Positions 56,444 through 64,000 of a stretch of DNA of 64,000 nt are shown in pieces; position 1 is the stretch's first letter; every line of letters starts with the position of its first letter. The notes below the pieces were generated by a model. It did no database searches and was not told where the DNA came from. It saw only the letters and a list, made by a program, of their open reading frames with translations. The DNA is taken from the NCBI RefSeq assembly GCF_000002995.4, contig NW_025062475.1:12556687-12620686 (forward strand). The letters run 5' to 3'. Origin of the DNA: Brugia malayi. Lineage: Eukaryota > Nematoda > Chromadorea > Rhabditida > Onchocercidae. A program made the translations under genes and the position numbers.

Positions 56444-59400
56444 CTACTGGTGGTATTGCAGTGAGCAGCAAATTACTACTTGATTTTTCACTGATCGCTT
56501 TGAAACTATTTTTCTAAAACGATCAACAACAAACCTTCGAGCAGCATCTTGATTAAAGCAATCTGGTGCAAATATGATGTAACTGCGTTCAGAGGGGAGC
56601 TCCCAAACATGTGACACAATTTCCCCACCGCTCAATTCGACAATTTCCAAAAAAACATCTGAAAATAAAAATTTAGAGGTTACTGAAAATAAAATTTCAG
56701 TAAAGTTTGGAAAGAATTTATCTTCTTTATTGCAAAAGAGAACTATGATCCATTTGATTATACCATTAAATCTCTCTAACCATTTTAAGCAAATTGAAAA
56801 CCAGTGCTAAGAGTAAATATCATGAGTTCATTACCACAAATTTGTTTCAATTTTGCAGCATAAATAATCAAAATTGTTCAAAGAAAAAATGGTGATGGAT
56901 CACACACATTAATAATCATCAGAGAGTTTATTTTAAAAATCATTCAAATGCATACCTCTTGCTATCAGTTGCGTATTAAAGAAAGTTTGAGGGACATAAA
57001 ATTTATATCCATCGAATAAAGTACTGGGATCAGTAAGGGCACGTTGAGCAGTTATGCTTATCAGAGTTTCATCTATTTTCAGCAAAATTTCAAAATCATG
57101 CTGAAAATAACAATTTGAATCATGACTTCTTCCCATATTATGCAAATCCTAGACTTAGAATAATTTATCCATGTATAAAAAAAAGAAAATTCTACTCACC
57201 GTAGGCAGAATAGTTTTTTGATTGAGGCAGTTCTCTAACCACGAATATGATACAATCGTACAGTGATTAACCAATGCGTAAATTAATTTCACTGTCCAAA
57301 ATTCACAAACTAAACCATCTGTAAAAATCTACGCTCACTAATTAAAAAGTCACTACTTCTTGCTATAAGCAAAATAAACAGTGTAAACAAAATGTATTAT
57401 ATGAAAAATGGTTTGAATTTCAATTGTTTTAATCTCTAAGGATCTTAAATTCTTATCTACTTGTAAGATGTAAGCTTACCGGCATTGAAAATAACCAGGT
57501 GTGTACACGTTCGATCCATCGATGTGGAAAGTTTGAAAGAAGAAAAATTATCCAGGAATTCACGTAGTAAAGACTAAAAAAGTAAATATTTGAATGGCAT
57601 GCTAGTAATATATTGATGAACAACAACAATGTCTCTTCTTACCTGATCACTAAGTTTCGATGCTCCAGACACCATCATTGAATGACACACTTCATTATAT
57701 TCTTTATAACATTGTTTATCCTTTAGAAGTGAGACAGTGTTTTGTTCATTATTACGATTTTTATTTTCTTGTGCATCGCTATGACAGCAATCAATTGTAT
57801 AGGAAGTATTTATTGGAACTGCTACTTCCCTTTCTTCGTCGCTCTCGAGGACCAAATCACTACCATTTTTCGAATGATCTTTAAGTGGAAAAAATTATGA
57901 AGTGCCTACTTCCTTAAATTATGGTGGAATTCATTAAATGATAAAGGACTTACTGTTCTCATTACAAAGTTCTTCATTATAATGACATACTGCATTGATC
58001 AGTTCTTCTCGGTCCTGCAACTAAGTGAACTAATTTAGGATTAAAGCAACAATAATTTTGGTGACATAGACATATTTCAAATCACTAACTAGATGTAGAA
58101 AATTAGGTATCCATGGCATACATTTGATAAGAACTTCAATCCGTGACTGACTTTCGCTTGCTTCTGGAAAAACGAGTTATTTGAAAAAAATTACGAATAA
58201 TAATGAGAATGTTAACACAGTTTTGAATATCTCTGTAAATTAATTAAACCTGTTATAAAATATTGGACTGGAAAATTGTAAAATCCGAAATAATTTACCA
58301 AAGACAGAATTAACAATCATTTCCATTTGGACCGAAGCATCTGTCTTGTTTGCACTACTGTCCTCAATATTCTCATCATGTATTGCTGAAGCATTAAGGT
58401 CCAATTTTTCTACATACAGTGGCGAATATGTAGCATCCTCCATACTAATCAGTCGATTTCTGTGTTCTTTTCCATTGTTTCGAATTCTAACATTTTCACT
58501 TTCCTTTTGACCAATGTTGAATTCCTCAGAGTTCATCTGAAGCTGTCTGAATAACAACCTACTAGCATTGTAACCTATGATCGTACTTTCAGAGCTGCAA
58601 GAAGTGTGCTTAACTGTTGATGTTCCTGCACAGGTATTGGCGACAGTTTCTATTACCAAGTTGGGATAATGTATCTCATCATTCCGCTGCTTTTTTTCCG
58701 GTCTGTGTTTTGAATGGGCGATACGGCGCTTCGCACTTTTCGATTCCATTCTTAACAACTGTAGAATGGAGCAATTTCAAGTAAAAAATAAAGTAAACAG
58801 AAGTAATGCAAGATGACATATATATAATTAAATGTTGATGTTTGAAAATTTAAATTAACAATTTAGATATAAACAACCTTTCGTGATTGATTTTGGGAAA
58901 TTTGTAACGGCGCTGACGCTAGTTGTGTCATTGGGACCTACAAATGGCATTTGAAAAAAACCTTGAGGAACTAACTTTTAAGCTGAAAACGTTTTCAATA
59001 TTCTGAAACTCAATATGAAAATTTTATTATTACCATTTAATTTTTTTCTTTTTTCTCATAAATCTTCCACCTTTTTAACGAAGAAGCTAATTCCCTTCTA
59101 ACTATAGGACGAAATAAAAAATTTAAAGTTCAATGATAAGCATATTTTTGAATTAACATGAACTAATGTTTTGAATCAACTACAAACAGTAAAATGAAGA
59201 CTGCAAACCTGACTTTCCATGAAATCATCTTCTTTCGCAAAACCAGTAGTCATAATATCCTTTTTGAATGCTTTAGCTAGCGGCAAATACTTATCAAGTA
59301 AAGATGACAGCAATGGACAACTTGCGCAACTTCTCAAATTGCATTTTTTGAGAGATTCTTCATAGCAATATATCAGTCATAAGGTGCCAAAAATACTATG

Positions 59401-60365
59401 CACAAAGCAATCAGCCAAGGAAAGAGTGGAAGTTAAAAACAAAAAAAAGAAAAACCTTTTATTCAAAGTCATATTGCAGATAGGACATCGCATCCGTGAA
59501 AGCCTTTTGAAGCACTCAAAGAGACAAACCCTACAAAAGGATAAATTTTTACTCCTATTAAAATGAAATATAACGTAAAACTAAAACGTAGAACTGCTCT
59601 AATAATTTGTTTGTCACTTGTTCTACTTCCTGTACAGGTGATTCAGCAATACCTATATTTCTAGAAAGATGACAGACACTGATCTATGTTTGAGCTGTAT
59701 TATCACTTGAACTAAGAGGAATAATAATAAGTGGAACAGCAGGGTATGAAAAGTACAAAAACAATAACCTGCAGAAGGCATGATTGCAAGTGGTCATAAT
59801 TGGATCACGCAAAGTTGAACAGCTGAAAGTAAAACGGATATGAACATTTTAGAGAAAGATCTGAGTCATAAGATGAAGAAATATTCTTTTAATATTTCAA
59901 CACCATTTATAGAAAATAAAATAAATTAATTATTATCCAAGAAAGAAGTTAATGAAGTATGAAATAAAAGCTTTATCAAACACTAATTTGCGCGCTTTCT
60001 TTACTTTCTAGTTTCTAGACCTCTAGCTATTGCTAAATCTTAAATAGCCATTATCATAATCATCAAATTATAATCACTGACATCTTTTCAAAGCAACGAA
60101 ATCATGAACCATATTGTTAACGCATATTTCGCAAATTAAAGCAGTTACAAATCACAAATTATTTCAATTAAATTAATCTGATTAATAGATCCAATTCATG
60201 TATGCTTTCATTATTTGAGTTGAACTTCTTTGTAAGACAGACTTTATAACTGTAAAAAAGTAACCATATGCCACATCGTAGAATCATTTTGATACTTTCC
60301 ACTTGCTCCTTAATTTTTTGAAAGCCATTTTTGCACTTGGTTTGACTCCCTGATAAAGCAAGCAT
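56444..60365 (-). CDS. brc-1: BRCA1 homologue (RING plus tandem BRCT)
   Basis: DNA-repair E3 ubiquitin ligase. Thirteen exons: 60365-60265, 59822-59769, 59530-59456, 59332-59209, 58937-58878, 58758-58299, 58163-58090, 58014-57954, 57878-57643, 57573-57480, 57318-57200, 57100-56956, 56658-56444. This gives 605 residues; C. elegans BRC-1 has about 612. RING ligands are C31, C34, C46, H48, C51, C54, C67 and C70, with BRCA1 spacing (C-x2-C-x11-C-x-H-x2-C-x2-C) and the flanking KR after the last pair. The middle is polar and low in conservation, with basic clusters (KRRIAHSKHRPEKKQR) and acidic runs. The C-terminal ~190 residues carry two degenerate BRCT repeats (TCTHLVIFN, VSYSWLENCL and HDFEILL in the first; LSGGEIVSHV and FAPDCF in the second). 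No ankyrin repeats, so BARD1 is less likely. The start follows TTTAG with a 3-nt leader. Exon 4 must use the unusual acceptor TTTGAG. Confidence 0.85.
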
Positions 60366-60393
60366 TTTCTAAATCCTGTAATAACTTTATTTT

Positions 60394-60440
60394 TTTTCTT
60401 AACTCTTTCAGTGTACACATCATTGAAAGAGTTAAGAAAA
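60394..60440. repeat. perfect 17-bp inverted repeat upstream of brc-1
   Basis: TTTTCTTAACTCTTTCA (60394-60410) and TGAAAGAGTTAAGAAAA (60424-60440) flank a 13-nt loop that itself contains the palindrome GTGTACAC. It lies 29 nt upstream of the brc-1 start codon on the minus strand. Confidence 0.9.
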
Positions 60441-60748
60441 TATTTGCGATTCGTACACAATACATGACATTTGCTACTTGTAACTCATTAAGAATTTTTT
60501 TTTAGAAATTTACATTTTCTCTAAAAAATATAAAAAAATTAAAGAAAAAATTAAAAAATTAGAAAAGATTTTTCTTAAAAAAAAAAAAAAACTTTTGAAA
60601 GATTTGCATTTTTCATATCGACTGCCACCCTTTCTCCTACTTTAATCAAATAGCTATGAATCACAGACCTTTGATAAAATCAACCTCCTTTAATCAATCC
60701 GTTACTAATGCGTAACGCAATCCTCAAACCTCATCCTCATTTCAATAT

Positions 60749-60801
60749 CACGTGGGACTTACTATCAGCCACACGACTCCACGACACGTCACCTCACGTG
60801 A
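60749..60801 (-). promoter_or_regulatory. pair of CACGTG E-boxes upstream of brc-1
   Basis: CACGTG at 60749-60754 and TCACGTGA at 60794-60801, 41 nt apart, about 390-435 nt upstream of the brc-1 ATG. The second is a full 8-bp palindrome of the type bound by bHLH-ZIP factors. Function is inference. Confidence 0.25.
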
Positions 60802-63411
60802 TCTTCCTGTACACACGATCCATGCTACGAACGAACGTCACTGCATTTACAGTAAAGTAAACTGAACTGTCCAAATGCCCACCATAGATCCATGCCGCCT
60901 TTTACCAAATTCAAATTCAAATTCAAAAATGCAGGTCTGTCCTAAATCTATTGCTGAGTGTCGTGTATGTGTATGTATGTGTACTGCCAGAAGGAACACT
61001 GACAGCAGAGTGGTCACTGCAGTCACTAATGGCACTGCATTGCATGCATCATGCAAACCTGTCACTACATTTCATCTTTATCTCTGTAATCTGATACAGA
61101 AGGTGAATAAGAGTGAGACCAGCTGTCATTTTCATTTTATTGTCGTTTACTTTTTATTAAACAATCATTTCGATCATTTTCCCTTCTCTTCTCTCTTTCA
61201 TTGGTCAACAAAGATTGTATCGTTAATACCTACCATAGGGATAATACTGCATCAACATATCATTGAAGTCGAGTGAGTCATTCTTTCTTAGTTAAAATTA
61301 CCTTTACAAATCAGAATGAATCACCAAATCTTTTAATATGCCTCAATTTCACAAGTCATTTTTACATACATTCTCCTAAGCATACTGAAATACTCATTCA
61401 CATGATTTTCTCTGCAAAAACTTTTTGTATGCTTTTATTGTACTCGCGACCTTACCTTCAGTACCGAAGAGACTTTGAACCTTGAACCTAACCAAAATTT
61501 TAAACTCTGCTACATATGGGAAAAAAAGACATCAAATATCGTCAGTTGACATGTCTGCTGTCATCATCCTTCTACGATCAGTACATCTGCTCTGCCAGTA
61601 TTTTCTGTATCATTCAGCTCTTTCTCTCAGTTTGATTCACCATTAAGTTCATCCAAAAGTAATTGTTTTCAGGCCATTGATTTAAGATCATTGCAATTAA
61701 ACACTTTTCCGACATATCAAACTTTTGCTTAAATTTTGTGAAATTATTATTACTAGATGAATGAGGATGTCATGAGCCAAAATTTCCAAACTCAGTAATT
61801 TAACTTCAGCCCTTGCTTCTGTAACATGTAATCGAATAATCCTGTGGAGGAAAATTGAATCTTGTAGCTAGCATTGATTGAAGACATTGCAGTTTCTATG
61901 TCTGATGAAGTTGTTCAAGAAGTTTTAATAGCAGCGAATCACTAAACAATGATTATAACTTTGCTTTGGTGACTTCTTTGGAACTTATTCTTCTTCCAAC
62001 TAATGGAATGCCTATTAGTTCTTTTTCTCACAGCAAAAACTGATCAAGAGAAAGCCAAAACTTCAAACAAATTTCTTCAATTATTAACTTCTCATTAGCC
62101 ACTTTTTCCTCTTACTAAAATGCTGAACGGTTGGATAATAGCTAGCGTTGATTGTTATAATACGGCAGAGAATTTAATAGTAAATACTAAAATCGAGAGG
62201 CTATAGTTGAAAGATAAGTGTTGGACAAATGATTTCTTTCTTACTAAAATGATGTATAAAATTTGAGCAATGTGTAAAATTAAAACAGTTTTATGCTTAA
62301 AGGGAATCAGCCATAAACAATCATTTCGAACAGAAACATCTTTCGATCGATTGACTGTTACACTGTCCCCACTGTATCATATATAATTTGTAATAATTTC
62401 ATTCTTGTCACATACATTTTATATTTCTTAGCACACACTAAATCTGCCCACTATATCCGAATTCTCGAGCTCTTCCTTTCACCATTTCTGATAAAGATTG
62501 GCTCGTTCATCTGCATGACATTTTTTTATCTGATTTCAAGAACCGATCTCGCATCCCTGCAACAAATTAAGGACGGTTATAAGTGAAAGATTAATGCAAA
62601 GCATAAAGAATACCCCGTGAAAATTAAATTTGGAAACGATTGTGCATGTACAATTCCTTGTCAAATTTACTTTTCTTAGCATTCTTTCATTTCTAAATCA
62701 GATCACTAAGCAGTACCTTTATATCAAATTCTAAGATTCGTAGCACCAAGTTTTTGAGAAATTAAACAGTGCTTAAAATCTATGCAAGAGAATAATTTCA
62801 TAGTGATTAATGGAAAATTTTACAGAACTCAATCTCAATCAACAATTTTTCGTTAACATTAACATTTCATATGATACTGGTAGAGAAGATTGAATCAACC
62901 TAATAGTTTATCATTTTCATTTTTAGTGATGAGTTGAACAAGGTGGAATTATAGCAAAAGATATTTCTACTAGCCATTTGTGTTTACCGAGATGATAAAT
63001 TATTAATGTTATAGGTTACTGGAATCGTTGCAACACTTGGAAGCACAATTTCTAAGAAATTCGCATTGAAAGTTAAAGATGTTTTTATTGGAAAGGGTTA
63101 TTGTTTAGGAGAGTCATGAATCTCTGTTACCATCCAACTGATTGAGCTTGCGCTGATAAGCTGATTAGCCTTCAGTCCTTATCAACGAGCACAAACAAAC
63201 GACGAAATCCCTTCAATCTTTATCATCTGGGATGTATTTCACTACTGCTATCATCATTGTCCTTTATAGCACAACACTTACTTCCTTACCACGTCATCCG
63301 TGATTGATCGCTTTCATGTTGACATTCCGCTTTATTGTGTCATTGGTCTTATTTATTTTGATGGCATTCAAAAAAGTGCTTTTCTTCAATTCTTCTCTCT
63401 CTCTCTTTCAG

Positions 63412-63699
63412 CGAGAAAAAGAAAGTCAAGGTCTTCCGGGTAGAAACAAGCAAAGGACAACTTCAACAGTGCATAGATTACCATTTATATATAGTGTATC
63501 AGGCTTATTCTATAGCCAAGAAGCCAAATTTGATAGAGAGTTAGCTTTGGCTTTTTTACTGCATGTGTGGCCATATTTCACTTCCGGCATTTCTTCCATA
63601 TTTTATCTTTTAAATTATCCCAGCTTACGAAGGTATTGCAATGCAGTTGTCACCATTATCCGGTTCACTGAATTGAATGGGTGTCTATCAATTGTTTAA
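63412..63699 (+). CDS. possible last exon of a seven-transmembrane receptor
   Basis: An acceptor CTCTTTCAG (ends 63411) is followed by 95 open codons and TAA. After a basic, Ser/Thr-rich stretch (like a third cytoplasmic loop) there is a hydrophobic span AFLLHVWPYFTSGISSIFYLL, then NYPSLRRYC. This hydrophobic helix, Asn/Tyr, then basic tail pattern is how many nematode chemoreceptor-type 7TM proteins end. No earlier membrane exons were found in the 3 kb before it, and I cannot name a receptor class. It could be a pseudogene fragment or chance. Confidence 0.3.
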   Translation, partial: REKESQGLPGRNKQRTTSTVHRLPFIYSVSGLFYSQEAKFDRELALAFLLHVWPYFTSGISSIFYLLNYPSLRRYCNAVVTIIRFTELNGCLSIV

Positions 63700-64000
63700 C
63701 TGAGAAATTCTCGACAATTATCATTTCCTTTTCAGTGAGACATGAACATTTGCGCCACTATTCATTTTTTATGATTCAGTTTGTTAGTTGAGAGAATAAA
63801 TTGCTAGCTAGAGAAAGTTAGATCTAATTTCTCCCTTTCTTTTCCTCTTCTGTCTCCTATGCTTCTTTCTCTTGTCAACTCAGTCTATGTCCGTCTACTG
63901 AGAACTTCGGAAAACTGATACATGCCAGTTTGAACTGAAATTAGCGAAGCGCAAAAAGATAAAGAAAGGCTTATAAATGTCTTCTCTCAAGAGACATCCT
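63700..64000. other. window end, nothing recognised
   Basis: AT-rich sequence with pyrimidine runs; no coding exon, repeat or signal supported. Confidence 0.5.

Larger units (their letters stand above)
60366..63411. other. 3 kb region upstream of brc-1, no gene supported
   Basis: Contains the 17-bp inverted repeat, an A/T low-complexity block (about 60490-60595) and two E-boxes. Open frames at 60875-61276 and 61273-61485 have no domain or splice support. Upstream exons of a possible receptor gene ending at 63699 could lie here but were not identified. Confidence 0.5.

Noticed and set aside
59333..59357. Apparent phase error between brc-1 exons 3 and 4
   Set aside because: It arises only if the acceptor GAAG at 59358 is used. 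The next acceptor, TTTGAG at 59333, gives the right phase and aligns with BRCA1 after the RING.

Overview
The window looks like nuclear DNA of a parasitic nematode, most likely a filarial worm (Spiruromorpha, Onchocercidae). The sequence is AT-rich. Genes are split into many small exons whose introns end in TTTCAG or TTTTAG. Start codons sit just behind likely trans-splice acceptors. Gene content is animal, and several neighbours are ones I recall as close together on C. elegans chromosome III. Nothing bacterial or viral was seen. The species call is inference; no species-diagnostic marker was read.

All gene models were assembled by hand from splice sites and reading phase. Most come out close to the family's usual length. 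Layout: (1) 1-235, 3' end of an unidentified gene, with a diverged copy of its last exon behind it; (2) 4205-6968 minus, a DAZ/BOULE RNA-binding protein (daz-1); (3) 9183-11659 plus, a 109-residue protein ending in a polybasic stretch and a CaaX box; (4) 12205-16676 minus, ABCF3/GCN20 (abcf-3), preceded at 10 nt by a tiny three-exon membrane-protein gene resembling PIG-Y (16687-17325 minus); (5) 17535-24772 plus, the DBHS protein NONO/PSF (nono-1); (6) 25489-31463 plus, the DEAH helicase DHX35; (7) 31735-35438 plus, CDK5RAP1, a radical-SAM tRNA methylthiotransferase; (8) 37121-37517 plus, ribosomal protein S29; (9) 37933-49542 plus, TRAPPC11; (10) 50002-55065 plus, a nine-cysteine TGF-beta ligand, probably daf-7; (11) 56444-60365 minus, a BRCA1 homologue (brc-1); (12) a possible last exon of a 7TM receptor at 63412-63699.

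No single pathway joins the genes. Groups on one strand with short gaps may be operons: the PIG-Y-like gene with abcf-3 (10 nt), nono-1/dhx35/cdk5rap1 (716 and 271 nt), and rps-29/trpp-11 (415 nt). Cross-cutting observations: five of about 105 modelled introns have GC instead of GT donors; the 3' part of one dhx35 intron is duplicated into the next intron; several perfect inverted repeats lie between genes or in introns. Non-coding space is mostly large introns (daf-7 intron 1, 3.7 kb; trpp-11 intron 20, 3.5 kb; nono-1 intron 4, 2.6 kb) and the 4 kb and 3 kb stretches near the window ends.
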